Below are positions 11,830-25,150 of a DNA stretch of 64,000 nt, piece by piece. The notes below the pieces were generated by a model. The model made no database searches. It was given only the letters and a program-made list of their open reading frames with translations, and was not told the DNA's origin. Made by a program: the position numbers and the translations under genes. The DNA is from Allacma fusca. Taxonomy: Eukaryota; Arthropoda; Collembola; Symphypleona; Sminthuridae. How positions within the stretch are numbered: position 1 is the stretch's first letter; each line of letters starts with the position of its first letter. Location of the stretch: NCBI GenBank assembly GCA_947179485.1, contig OX359246.1:3472001-3536000 (forward strand), in the 5' to 3' direction.

Positions 11830-14658
11830 GTCAGTTTTCCAAAAATTTAGCCCATTTTTACTAAAATATGCACTCAAATTTGAATTTTCGAACGTATTTT
11901 CATCTAAGGGTAAATTAAGCTTGAATTTTGCCGTTTTAGAAAATTTGCAAGAAATTTTACCCTTAAAAGAATTTTTCGTGGTTAAAAATTTTTTCCGGTC
12001 TATTTGTTGCAAATTTCAAAATTTTATTACTCTAAAAATTTAACTATTATTTTGCGTTTTAAAAATGCCGCCCATATTTTTTAAGTTAAAAACGTTTTCT
12101 ATATTTGCCAATTTTTTAAACTTTTTCCCATATTTTTCCATTTTAAAAATTTACCCTCAAAATTTTTCAGCGTTTTGGTCAAAAAATTTTGACATCTCAA
12201 ATTTTTATTTCAATATTTTTTGAATCCCCAGATGCTGGTACTCGTAGACGCAACTTTTTTTTGTAGAACATTATTTTGAACTTGTAATTGAATTTTATGT
12301 TTTTGAAAAACATTTTAAACTCATTTTTTTGGTATTAAAATTTGTGGTAATTGGGTTTTAAATTTTTTGGTAAAATTTTTGTAAAACTCAGTATATCGAT
12401 TCGAAGTTTGATCTTCGCTGGAATTTTAAACGGGTCAAAATTCGCCCCCTCCCCTATGATTTTTTGTAAGGCCAAATTACCACTAAAGTTGAATTATTAC
12501 AGTTTTACAATAAATTAGCGCTTTTGAAAATGACCCATAAATAACAATTTAATAAAATTTCCTACAAATTTAGTTCACGAATTATCTCCTAATTTTCTCA
12601 GATTAAAATCAGCTTGAGTTAAAATTAGACACTTGGCAGCTAAAGATGGAGCAGGAAGATTTCCAGGACCCCCGGCACGGACTCATGTTTGCGAAAATAT
12701 TTATGCAAAACGAATCTCATTATTTGTTTGCTACTTTGGAAAGTGGACTAATATTGAAATAAAGCTGGGTGTATACATTTGAATAATAAATTCCTTCTGG
12801 AATAAATTTCCCGAACAAAATGAAAATAGAAGTTTGAGCAGAGGGATAGGACTAAAGCCGGAAAATTCCAAAAGGAAATATTCCTTGACAAATGAAAATC
12901 CTTTGTAAGATGTGTGTCTCTGTATATGTGTATGGGCCTTGGAGCTAAATCCAGAAAGATGCATAAATTATGAAAGGAAAATTCGAGGGAGAGAGAGAAA
13001 GGGGACAAAGAGAGCTGAGGAATGAGAAACGTCCAAAGGACAAAAGCTCTGCTTATATTTATGTGGCGGAAGACTAAGACAAAAAATAAAAAGGGTTCAA
13101 ACAAGTGAGAAATTAAACAAGTTTCTCTTTTCCTTCGCTCCTGTCTCCTTTTAAAAAATGAAATGAGCTTCTGTCCCTGACTCTTGGTCTTAGCAAAGAG
13201 ATGATGAATGATCGCGCCTCAAATGGGGCTTATATGAAAACAGGGTTCCAGAAAACATTACCCTAATTTTTCAAAAAACTCACATTTTTTCCCTCCCTAA
13301 AAGTTTCACACAATTTTCCAAAATTTTGGTCAAACCCTACATCAATACTTGAGGTCATCGGGGTCAAAAATGCTAACCGCCCTTAAAAACCGCTCAAAAA
13401 ATTATTTCCCCAGATTTGAAAAAAATTGCGTAAAAATCAAGAAACATGAAAACATCACGTTTTTAAAAAATATTTGCGACTGCGCAATGGATTTTTTGAA
13501 AAACCTTTTGACGCAAATGGGTAGAAAATTTTCGGGACCTGTTTTGCCAACCAAAATCTATAACCCACGTTAAAATTTGAGGTCACACGGGTCAAAATTA
13601 TCAGTCACAATAGAGTTTTTTTAATTCTTACAAAATGTAAATTTTAAGGTTTTTAATATAATTTTTAATTCGTAAAATTTCTGTAAATTTTCTTAAAATT
13701 TCGTGTATTTCAAAATGTCTGCGATCAGGCAGATTTTGCTTAAAACGTCGAATAAAGATTTGCACAACCGGCACAAAATTTTGACCCAGGTGCTTTCAAA
13801 ATTTTTGACCGAATTTAAGTCAGTTTAATATTTTTCGGTTTCTATTTTCGGGGGAACAAAATTTTCGGGATTGCCCGTATAGTTGAATATCTTTGCTGTG
13901 TATAAACATTCTACGTATAAATTCTCCCATGTTTTTCTCCCTTGTAAAAAATTTATCCTGGGAAAAAATTCCACCCTTGTCTCACACACACTCCTGGGGT
14001 ACTTGTTATGTGCAAGGAATTTTTAAAAAGCGTCACAAGTCCGGGCATCAAAGCAGTAGCAATGTCTTTTTTCTACATATTTTGACGGAGAAGAAAAAAA
14101 TTGGGCTCCCAAGTTTTAATTAAATTAAAACTTTTCTCTGTCGGGATATCATTAATTCGAAAATAGAGGAGCGTGAATTTTTTTAAATTTTAAGCCTTGC
14201 CAACAACTTTCCTGGTAAAAAAAATAATTTCAAGAGTTCAGTCATTCCTGAACTAAACTTTGATTAGGAACGATGTTTTTTTACCCAAAAAAAATTTAAG
14301 GCTGTTGAAATACGAAACTCCCAAAAATAATGCGGGTTAAAATTTTCCAATCCTGGATTTTTTGCAAAATGTCCAATTCTGGTAAAATTTATTACTTGCG
14401 AAACAAAAACCTTAGGGAGAAGTGTTAAGCACGAAATTAACGCACGCTTCAAAACCTCACCAGCCAATGACAAGCGGAAAATAATGCTGATTGAAGGCTG
14501 GAAAATTTCTGGGAATGCTGAGCGTCGAGAATTTCTCATTTCTCAGACACGAGCAGTAATAGGGCTGACAAAGCGTTTCCCGAAAATTTAATCATGATTG
14601 GTTTGCCGGCTCGATGGTTGCGTCGATTTTTTGTCTAAATTTTATTCTAATGAAAAAA

Positions 14659-15034
14659 TTATATTTTCTCAGTCAAAAATTATATTTTTTCAGTCAAAAA
14701 TTATATTTTTTCAGTCAAAAATTATATTTTTTCAGTCAAAAATTATATTTTCTCAGTCAAAAGTTATATTTTCTCAGTCAAAAATTATATTTTCTCAGTC
14801 AAAAATTATATTTTCTCAGTCAAAAATTATATTTTCTCAGTCAAAAATTATATTTTCTCAGTCAAAAATTATATTTTCTCAGTCAAAAATTATATTTTGT
14901 CAGTCAAAAATTATATTTTGTCAGTCAAAAATTATATTTTGTCAGTCAAAAATTATATTTTGTCAGTCAAAAATTATATTTTCTCAGTCAAAAATTATAT
15001 TTTCTCAGTCAAAAATTATATTTTCTCAGTCAAA
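14659..15034. repeat. 21-bp tandem repeat, about 18 copies
   Basis: The unit attatattttctcagtcaaaa repeats about 18 times. Blocks of variants (ttttttcag, ttttctcag, ttttgtcag) occur in runs, which suggests segmental duplication. With a 21-bp unit and no stop in the unit, all three + frames stay open, giving repetitive peptides such as KLYFLSQ. I treat these as non-coding. Confidence 0.95.
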
Positions 15035-16129
15035 ATTTTTTTAATATCAAAACCCTTAAATTTGTTACGTGTTTTGCGTTTTTGGGGTTAAAATTACACT
15101 CACCAGAGAAAATGCGTAATTTCTCAGGTAATTTGTTTTTTACGCGAAAACCAAAAAAAATTGCCCATAAAACCATGTTTTGCATAAACTTCCCCAAAAC
15201 GTGTAAACTTTCCCCGTTTTTTAATGTGAGAATTTCTTTTAAAATTTTAACGAAATTTTACTGGCGGATATATTTAATGCCAATAATTGTTGCAATTTTG
15301 GTCAAATTTTATTTTCCTATGCCAATTCAGGATATTTAGAAAATTGGTAAAATTTTGATTGAGGATATTCCCGGAAATAGTTTCCCCAATTTGGAAAGCA
15401 AGTGGAAATAATTTGAGGGCGGAATTCGACTTTGCGGAGTTTGACAGTAAGTGGGAAGGATTTTCTCATCAGACGGAAATGTGTATTTCCCAATAAGAGT
15501 AATTACTCCGCATATCCCTCGGGACAGGATCCATAATGAGCTTATATATAGGGGGCGCCATCTTGTGATCGGAGCCCAATTCACCGCAAAATTCCATAAG
15601 ATTTTGTGTGACAAAAAGCCTACTTAAAAGCGGGGATAATTGTTTGGAACGATAAGACCAAGTCATTTGTCGGAGTCGGAGTCGGCAGTCAAGGAATTTG
15701 TCCCAGGAATGGGGCCGCCCTATAACAAATCTACTAAAATTCCTCCAACCCCTGTATATACATGGAGATGTAATGATAGAAGACATGATTTATGACAGAT
15801 TTCTATTTCCTCCAGAATTATTATTGCAGTGATGAAAAAGCGGCTTCCCTCGTGGTTTATCTGAACTTCCCCCTTTTTTACACCGAACAAATTTTCCAAG
15901 GCAAGAGGCAAATGCCAGGATTTTTCTCATATGTGGGTTTTCTGGAACATCAAGAGCAATCGGGATAAGGCTGGAATTCGCTCGAATTTTGTCCTATTTT
16001 TCTGCAAGGAAATTTTTTGCTAAGATCTGATTTCAAATGACTCGAAAATTTTACATAAAATTTTGAATTGAAAATTCATAATGTAATTTTGCAGAAAATT
16101 GCGTTTTAAATTTATGTACACAATTAGGC

Positions 16130-16660
16130 TTCAAATTTGAACGAAAATTGTTCTAAAAATTTGAACAAAAATTGATCTTTAAATTTGAACAAAATTAGAC
16201 TCCAAATTTGAACAAAAACGGGGTTTGAAATTTCAAAAAAAGGATCTAAAATTTGAACAAGAATTGCGTTTGAAATTTGAAAAAGAATTGACTCTTCAAT
16301 TTGAACAAAATTAGGCTCCAAATTTGAACAAAAACGGGGTTTGAAATTTCAAAAAAAATTATTTGAAATTTGATTAAAATTAGGATCCAAATTTGAACAA
16401 AAACGGGGTTTGAAATTTCAAAAAAAAATTATTTGAAATTTGAACCAGAATTGCGTTTGAAAGTTTAAAAAGAATTGACTCTTAAATTTGAACAAAACCA
16501 GGCCCAAATTTCAAACAAAAATGGGTTTGAAATTTCATACAAAAGCGGGTTTGAAATTTGAACAAGAATTGCCTTTGAAATTTGAACAAGAATTGCCTCT
16601 GAAATTCGAACAAAAATTGCCTTTGAAATTTGAACAAAAATTGGGCTCAAAATTTTAGTG
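16130..16660. repeat. Gaaatttgaacaa tandem array (24-bp core)
   Basis: Near 16,550-16,640 the unit gaaatttgaacaagaattgc plus cttt recurs every 24 bp. Upstream (16,180-16,460) a longer composite with ccaaatttgaacaaaaacgg plus ggtttgaaatttcaaaaaaa recurs three times. The minus strand reads as repetitive FVQISKAI-like peptides, taken as non-coding. Confidence 0.85.
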
Positions 16661-17736
16661 AATTTTTGGCTGAGAATTTGATTCTAAATACAACCCTAAA
16701 TTTTAAAGTGTTTTTTATCAAGTAAATGAAATTTTAGCTCGAAATTTTTAACGTATTTGGTTAAAAATAGGGATCGAAATTTGTAAGGATTTTCGGGAAA
16801 AAATTTTGAAATATTTTTACAAAACATCTTTAAATTTGTGGGTTTTTCAAAAACGTTTCAAATAAGTTTTTAATTAAAAATGTGAAGTCAAAATTTGCGC
16901 CAGAAAATACGGATGAATGAAAAATGTCTATAGTAAGAATGGTACAGTGCAATAATTAGCTCGTAATAAGATGGAGGGAAAAGGAGGACAAATGGGATTG
17001 GAAAAGGAGCGGAGATCTGCATCCGCCACATAGAAAGAGCAATTAAGAAAATTGACCTATCATTTCTGCCATGAAGATTTATTTGCATAAATACATGACT
17101 GTAATCGGGGAAGTTGGTTGGATCGGGAGAAAGTCGAAGCTTAAAATTTAATCTCTCTTTTATCCCCCGGGCCTGCTCTTTCCTCCTAAGCCTAACTTCC
17201 CCAAATGTAAATGACTCTTATTGACTCTGGGCTTAAGTAGTACAGAAAACGGAGGAAGAATCCGTTAGAGATTTAATGGGGACTAAAATCTGCCCGACCA
17301 GCCTCAAAACCCTACAGATGAGGTGAATCTAGCCGAGCTTAACGTTTGTCCTGGTTTATAACATCTCACGTAATTACTTTTATTATTATCCTAACCTCCC
17401 AGCCATCACATTTCCCACGAAACAAATCTAAATATTAAGTAAATATTTGTGGTTCGAACATTTACAGCATTTTAGATTAAAATTCAGGGCTATTTATGCA
17501 GACCACGAATTATGGTTTGTTTGTGTCTTTGTCTCAAACCAGCTTTTACATAAATTGTTTCGCTTTCAAAATCTTTGTAATAAAATATTTACTGTTTGTT
17601 TTAGTGTAAATTATATTCGCAGAAATTTGATACTTTGAGTAAAAAAAACTATTCTAGTAATCGACGTTACCACTTTTTGTATCCTCATAATTGTATCCTC
17701 AAAATTTTATCCTCAAGACTTTATCCGCAAAGTTTT

Positions 17737-18260
17737 ACTTATATTTTAGAAACAAAATTTTGCTTGTATTTTAGAAACAAATTTTGCTTATATTTTAGAA
17801 ACAAAATTTTGCTTATATTTTAGAAACAAAATTTTGCTTATATTTTAGAAACAAAATTTTGCTTATATTTTACCCAGAAACTTTTACTTATATTTTACCC
17901 ACAAAATTTTACTTATATTTTACCCACAAAATTTTACTTATATTTTACCCACAAAATTTTACTTATATTTTACCCACAAAATTTTACTTACATTTTACCC
18001 ACAAGATTTTACTTATATTTTACCCACAACATTTTACTTACATTTTACCCACAAAATTTTACTTATATTTTACCTACAAAATTTTGCTTATATTTTGCCC
18101 ACAAAATTTTACTTATATTTTACCCATAAAATTTTGCTTATATTTCACCGTCAAAATTTTACTTATATTTTACCCTCAAAATTTTACTTATATTTTACCC
18201 ACAAAATTTTACTTACATTTTACCCACAAGATTTTACTTATATTTTACCCACAAAATGTT
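17737..18260. repeat. 25-bp tandem repeat, about 21 copies
   Basis: The unit is acttatattttacccacaaa plus atttt, in strict 25-bp register. The first copies are a tttagaaacaaaa subtype and the later ones a tttacccacaaaa subtype, so the array has two blocks. The unit has no stop in any + frame, so a 154-codon repetitive frame stays open; this is not evidence of coding. Confidence 0.93.
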
Positions 18261-19259
18261 ATGCTTATTTTTTACCCGCAAACGTTTACGCTTAAAGCTT
18301 CACGCTTAAAATTTTGCCCATAAAATTTTACCCACCAAATTTTGCCCACAAAGTTTTGCAGTTAAGATGTATCCACAATACTGTAACCGTAAAATTTTAC
18401 TTTCAAATTCACATCCAAAATTAAAATATTTACCCCCATTTATTTTGTCTCCCCAAACTGTCACACTTCTTTTTTAAAGCAAATTTGTTTGACTAAAATA
18501 CGATTTCTTTATAAATTAGGCAAAATTATATTTTCGCCGAAAAACTAATCAACGGCTTATATTTAGCGAAACATTAGAGTATGCTTTCGTGAGAAAAGTC
18601 CGCCCTCAATATTTCTGTGAATAAAATTTTCGCGGAGTATTTTTTCCTTGGAAATGTCTCCCCCAAAGCAGAGCGTTAATAAAGAAACTAAAAGGCGGGA
18701 AATTGGCAGTAAAAATTGAGAGCCCCATTTTATCTCATGTACGTTGCTAATCCCCATTTAGTGCTATTATGAAAGTCTTTGCGAAGGCACAAGGGGATGT
18801 TTGATGAGGAACTTTAGCCCGAAAACTCATTAAAAGGGACTGTTTTGTAGGGAATAAAATCCTATGTGGAAGTAGAAGTTGGGTACACGGTCATATTGAA
18901 AAAGTTGAGGAGTAAAATTGGTAAATAAAAAGCGTGACACATCATGGGAATGGGACGGAGTGGATTAAAGCCCCATTTGGTAAATTTGAATGCTCAGCTT
19001 GAAGCACATTGACACTTTGTCGAGTTTTCTTCCTCAAGCCGCTCCAAGCCTCTCTTTCTTCCCACGAAGTTCTCTGTAGTTCCTGGAACTGTCCAATTGT
19101 GAAAGATAATAGCCAGGAAATGAAATGTATTTTCAAGAAGGGAATTCTCATGTAAATTGGGTGGAAAGCCCCTTTTATAAGGCCGAGGTGGGTGATAAAA
19201 CGTTACGGGAGAAAATCCCATGGAAAAAGATAACGAGACAAAATTTACCACCTCAATAG

Positions 19260-20250
19260 GACTCGAGTCAAGTCAAGTCCCTACTGATTCTCAACTCAAA
19301 CTTCAACTTTCAAGTGGAACTTGACATTAACCTTGAAAACGTTTCGGGGTTTTTGGGACTAAACTCGAGACGGCAAACAATTTGATCCAAACTTGAAGTT
19401 AAGTTTCAAGTGGGAATTTAATTTTCAAGTGAAGAGTTTTCAGTTTTCATTCGGACTTTCGGAGATTTGAGTGTAACTCGAATTCGCGACAGTTAATTTT
19501 TGAAGGCAAGGTTTAGGTTTTCAAATGGCACTTCAAGTTTTTATTGGGAGTTGACATTTCAATTTTAACTTATCTTTTAAAGGGGAACTTTCAATCTACT
19601 GTTGACGCTTTTGCGCTTAACTTTTCAAGTGTTACATACCATTTCAAGTGAGACTCGAATTTTTACGGAGAATTTGAATGTTTCATTGGAACTTGTCCTT
19701 TCCAATGAGACTTGGCATTTCTATTGGGACTTCACTTTTCAAATAACTTCACAGTTCAAGCGTGATTTGAATGTTTTAGTAAAACTTGACTTTTCAAGTG
19801 GCTTCACATTTCAAGTGTGATTTGAATGTTTTAGTAAAACTTGAATTTGCACTTGACGTTTTAAGCGTGACTTGATTTGCATGCCTGATTTGACATTTCA
19901 AGCATGACTCAACTTGTCAAGTGGTGCTTCACTTTTCAAATGTCACTAGCTTTTTCGAGGTGGATTTGCATTGTCAATTCGGGCTTGAATTTTCATGTGG
20001 AACTTGAATTTCCAAGCGGAACTTGAATTTTCAAGTGGAAGTTGAATTTTCAAGTGGAACTTGAATTTTCAAGTGGAAGTTGAATTTTCAAGTGGAAGTT
20101 GAATTTTTAAGTGGAAATTGAATTTTCAAGTGGAACTTGAATTTTTAAGTGGAAATTGAATTTTCAAGTGGAACTTGAATTTTCAAGTGGAACTTGAATT
20201 TTCGAGTGGAACTTGAATTTTCATGTGGAACTTGAATTTTCAAGTGAGAC
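19260..20250. repeat. 20-bp caagtggaacttgaattttc array
   Basis: The dense part, 19,995-20,250, has about 13 copies of a 20-bp unit with acttg/agttg/aattg variants. From about 19,260 the same words (tcaagtgg, acttgaatttt) appear scattered and diverged, like an older edge of the array. Confidence 0.88.
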
Positions 20251-21119
20251 TATGATGTAGAAATGGGCATTTATTAGGGAGAAGCCAAATCGAGCAAACA
20301 TGACCAAAGATTTATCCAGATTGACCTAAACTTGACCTCATAAGTAAACCCCAGATCCAATCGTTACACAAACAAGGGTTGAACATGCTGAATTAAGGTA
20401 TGACCAAAGTCTAGCCTGACCTGACCCCTGTGCGTTGCTAATGGCGGAGTTTTAGTTTTTGGGAAATGTGGTTGGGAGGGGCGCGTGTTGGTTGGTAATC
20501 TATACGATCATTAATCGTGGAGGAAAGTGGAAGGAAATTGTTGCGGTTGACTATAATGGTGAACATGATGAGGCTGTATTGCTTCTTAAAAGTGCTCCGC
20601 ACTTCTTCCCAGCTCTTTCCCTCACTCTTCTTAAAGACTGTGAAACATTTTCGCACTTTCTCTAGTTCTGAAGACACTTTTCCTTTCTACGTCTCAGGGG
20701 ATTTCAGGTCTGTCACAAAATAAGACATTTGTTCATATGGAAATTGGGATATAAGGAAGTGTTCCGCAACACAATCATTAGTTGTAGGTAACGGACCAAG
20801 GCAGATTTCCTTTAAGTGGGCGGAACGGTTATGTCGATTATTTATGGGGCCAAATATCGCTTTACTAGTTTCCATTTATAACCATATCTAGAAACATTGT
20901 TACATCCGATGTACAAAACGATCTAATAGCAGGTCGTATGCGCAGGCGTCTCAAACACGGTTCGACCCAAATCCGAATTTTCGTCGAAGCGGCCGAACAA
21001 TTTTGTGCGCATCGATTATTTTTAAAAGTACACTAAACGTTGCGCAGGTCGAGAAAAGGATTTTTGACCTTTTCAAATTTGACGCGCATAGATTTTTTGT
21101 ACTTTCATCGTTGAAACTA

Positions 21120-21910
21120 TAGCCATGGTCCTATGGCATAGTCTGCATCGGTCAAACTGGAGCCAGGATTATACAGAAAATAGGTCAATTCGGGACCAAA
21201 AGCCTACAGTACAGCCCACATTTGTAAAAAATTGGTCAAGACTGTACAGTATAGCTCGCATCGGTGAAAATGTATATATGATCTTAAAATGCTGTACGCA
21301 TCGGTCGAATTGTAGCTATAGAGTATTGTAGCACTATAGAATAGTAGGCGTTGTTGAAACTGTATCCATGGCCTTAATGTGCAGTCCGCATTGGCCAAAT
21401 TTTAGTGATTACTCTACAGTAATGTCCGCATCGGTGGAACTGAAGTCATAACGCGAAATTATAGCCCGCATTGGTTAAATTCTAGTCACAAACCTTCAGT
21501 ATAACAAGCAAGGATCAAGTTCTAGCCATTCACCTACATGATTGCCCGCATCGGTTAAATTGTAATCCTGACCCTGGAGTATGTCACGCATCGGGAAAGC
21601 TGTACCAATGACCTTACATTGCAGCCTACATGGGTCAGGTTGCAGCCATTATACTACAGTATAGTCCGCATCGGTTAAATTCTAGCCATGAACCTACATT
21701 ATAGCCCGCATCGGTCAAATGCATGACATGGCTCTACCGTGTAACCCACATCGGTGAAACTGGAGCCATGACCTTACAGTACAATCCACATTGGTCAAAT
21801 TTTACCAAGATACTACAGTAAAGCCCGCATCGGTCAAATTCTGGCCCGGTCATGACCCTGCAGCATATCCTGCATCGGTCGTTGTATCCATCGCCCCACG
21901 GTATAACCCA
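21120..21910. repeat. Diverged ~40-bp repeat, about 19 copies
   Basis: The words ccgcatcggtcaaattctag, ccatgacc and ctacagtatag recur about every 40 bp (for example at 21,428, 21,467, 21,548, 21,588, 21,668, 21,708, 21,750, 21,789). Copies differ at many positions, so this is an old, GC-richer satellite unlike the AT-rich arrays around it. Confidence 0.85.
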
Positions 21911-22639
21911 CATCTGTTCTTAAAAAACATTGCATTCGTAAGGGCTTAAGAGCTCAAAATTAAAGCAAATCATTGAACGTTACGCAAAATTGAATGAACT
22001 TCAAGGGCTAATCCGAAAAGTGTTACAAAATTCTACTTGTGCGGCAGAAAAATCTCCTTCAAATCTTTTTGAAGATAAGAGAAGAAAATTGTTTAAATTT
22101 TCCTCGCTGTAGAAAAAAAGGAAATGTAACTTTAATGCTCTGGTCCAGGTGCCCAATTTTTCACTTGTGAAATATATCCCCAACCATTTTTTAACACCTT
22201 GAAAACCCCCCTAATCCAGTTTCCCAATTCTAACAGGAGTCCGGATCGTCACGTTTTTCTCAAAAGTAAATGCGTTTCGTGGTACAAAACCCCATTTCCT
22301 ATACATAAGCCCCTTTAATGAGTCATATATAATGAGGTTTTGCTCTTTCAAAGGGGCTCAAATGTATCGGGTCTTAAGCCCAGTTCCAGCAAATGCACTT
22401 CAGTTATTGTAATGTATCCGCTGAACGCGAGACATTGGATTAAGGTGAAACACCTTTTGGAATACAAATGAGGCTGGAAAATGCAAAACACACTGAATTT
22501 TTTATCCCATTTGTTTCCTCCATGAATTTTTACATAAAACTAGTTCCAATCATTTTACACCAAACCATGGGTAATTTTGCAATATTTGTTTTAGTTATTT
22601 GAAATTGTAAATGTTAACTCTACATTGGTTATTTTTTTA

Positions 22640-22745
22640 CAAATTTGCAAAATTCTTTTTGGAAAATTTTACAAACCCGTTTTTAGAAAATTTAACAAGC
22701 CTCTGTTTGGAAAATTTTACAAACCCCTTTTTAGAAATTTTTTTC
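22640..22745. repeat. ~31-bp repeat, about 4 copies
   Basis: The unit ggaaaattttacaaaccc plus an agaaaattt-type tail recurs about four times with substitutions. Confidence 0.75.
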
Positions 22746-23296
22746 AGGTTTGGGGTTTTAAAAATGTTTCAAAAAAATATATACAAGTAAGTTATAACAA
22801 AATTATAAGTAAATTTTACAAAAATGTTCAAACATTTTACAAAATTCCAAAAACACAAAACAATTTTTAAAAACGTTACGCAGAAAAAAGGTGTTTATGC
22901 GTTTTAAAAAAATTTCGGAGGAAAAAAATTGGGTTGGAAAATTTGAATGGGCGAAATTCCCTAATGAGCATAAAATTTATTCTTCCGTAGTGCGTTTTCA
23001 TCTGCATAAGTCAAAACTGGAGTTGAGGTTCAAAGAAAATATTTTTGCCACCCTCCGCCCGCTTTTTTGTGTATAAACTAGGAGCTTGTGCATTGCTGTT
23101 AATACACTGATGTAAGTTGCGTAGACGTTGGGCGTATATCTGGACCCCCATATTTTATATTATTACGGACCAGGATCTGCGCCTACGTCTTGGGGCCAGA
23201 TAAGCCCCTAATCGTAGCCTGTCTAATGATACTCTTCCATGGAGGATTTATAGCCAGGAGTCTTTTATGTGGAACTTGTTCTAATGTTTCAACTCT

Positions 23297-23323
23297 ACAC
23301 ACACACACACACGCACGCACACA
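23297..23323. repeat. CA dinucleotide microsatellite
   Basis: An interrupted (AC)n tract with two acgc interruptions. Confidence 0.95.
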
Positions 23324-24889
23324 AACTTCCCAACACAGAGCTTCGGAACATCTCTGGGTTAAGTCAACGCCTGGCGCATTTTTAGAGAGCCCCAATGCGT
23401 ATAACAAATGCCCGTATTGGTAAAACAATATAAATGCAAATCTATATAAGGCCAGCATTTTCCCCTAATTCTGCTGCACTTTTGGAGGCCCGCATTTTTC
23501 CTGGTATGGGGTGAAATTATATTATTACGCAACCTTTTGTTCTTTAACACTGCGTTATGAGGACCCATAAACGCGTTCGCATATTTTGAGGAGAAAAATA
23601 TTTCCACCCGAAATTATTCTGGAAATTTCATATTTTGCCATTTCATAAAAATATTTTGTCCAGGTACACAAATTTTATTTGTATTTACTGACAATTTTAT
23701 TTCTCATAATTATATTCTGCCGCATTAGTTCCCAAATCTCGTGGTTGAAAATCCTTTGAAATTTGAAAATGATGTTAAAATTTGGGGAATTTTGAACCAA
23801 AATTTGAAGAAAAGTTGAAATATTTGTTTGCAAAAACGTACCATTTAATGTAAAATTTGAGGGAAATTTAGATTCATATTTGTTGATTTTTCCAACGATA
23901 TTTTAAAAATTTTGCCAAAATTTAGGGAATTTGATGCTAAAAATTATGAAAATTTGGGCCCAAAATTTGGGGATAAGATAGATTTATTTTTTCAAATTCC
24001 GAAATTTAAATTTGAATATGAATATTTGTCACTAAAAAATATACAAATTGGCAGAAAATTCCTCAAGAATGTTCTGAAATCATTTCGGGACTTTAGAAAT
24101 GAATTAAAACATTTGGTAGTTTTTAAAAAAATAAAAACTTAATCCAGCCCGGCCCAAATCCCACCCCAAGCCAGGAAACCCGCCGTATGTTAAATGCATG
24201 TACTTTCCCATAATTCCGTAAATTTGCTCCGCGTATGTACGCCCCATTAAAAATTCAGGGAGCTCCTGTGGCTGTAGGAAAGTGCATAAATTTTACATTG
24301 AGGGAAGTACCTCATACAAATTCTATCGTCGAATTGCGTCTGTAAGAGCAGAATCACTTGTCATGGTAACTTCCATGTTGAAATATGCACTTGTCAATAT
24401 ACTTACCCATGTTAAATTCATGGGCGTTCCTCCTGGAAACATTTCCTTCGACTCAAAGACTCCGAACAGTAAACAATGCAATCATATGGGATTGGGCAGA
24501 AAGGCCCTGACAGTGAAAATGCATATGTATTACAGGGGTGAAAAATTCCTCTAAATATTAATGCCATTATTCCAGAAGCAAGAAGGACAGGTGGAAGAAT
24601 GGAAGAACAACTTTCCCCTTTTGGGAATGTACAAAGGGCAAATTCAAATGGGAACGCCTTTGAAAACAAATGGGTCAGTGCGTGCTTGATTAAAATTTCA
24701 GTTACCATGTTCCCTATTTTCCTCCAATATTTACTCAAGCGAATGAAAAACTTAAGCGAAATACATAGGTCGTAAAAATTTACACCAGCATTTTTAAAAA
24801 ATTGGCTCCCAAAAAAATGCACTAAGTAATTGATCAAAAATGTATGGTCACTTAGAAAAATTTGCTACCAAAAGTTTAACATTTTTTAA

Positions 24890-25150
24890 AACTGGTATCA
24901 AATTTGCCCAAATTTTAAATTCGTAACAAATTTACCCAAATTTTAAAATTGGCAACAAATTTACCCAAATTTTAAAATTGGCAATAAATTAACGCAAATT
25001 TTAAAATTGGTAACAAATTTACAAAAAATTTTAAACTGGTAACAAATTTACCCAAATTTTAAATTGGTAACAAATTTACCCAAATTTTAAAATTGGCAAC
25101 AAATTTACCCAAATTTTACAATTGGCAACAAATTAACCGACATTTCAAAA
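24890..25150. repeat. ~29-bp ggtaacaaatttacccaaat array
   Basis: About nine copies of attggtaacaaatttaccca plus aattttaaa with small length changes. The flanking sequence to 25,510 is rich in gttaccatggtaac words, which may share an origin with the ggtaac/ttaccc core. Confidence 0.85.

Noticed and set aside
12229-12252. Possible microexon after ccccag (atgctggtactc)
   Set aside because: Phase can be made to fit with gtactc or gtagac donors, but both donors are poor and the exon would be 6 or 12 nt.
14614-15339. 241-codon + strand open frame (KLYFLSQ repeats)
   Set aside because: All three frames of the 21-bp array are open, so openness is no evidence for coding.
17447-17460. ggttcgaac as a tRNA B-box
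   Set aside because: No A-box, no cloverleaf and no matching acceptor stem around it; likewise at 35,770.
17859-18323. 154-codon + strand frame
   Set aside because: Produced by the 25-bp array, whose unit has no stop in any frame.
23183-23458. Minus-strand frame with a Cys/Val run
   Set aside because: The run is the CA microsatellite read on the opposite strand.
24418-24837. 139-codon minus-strand open frame
   Set aside because: No domain or motif; sits in the large FS1-FS2 intron with no supporting signals.
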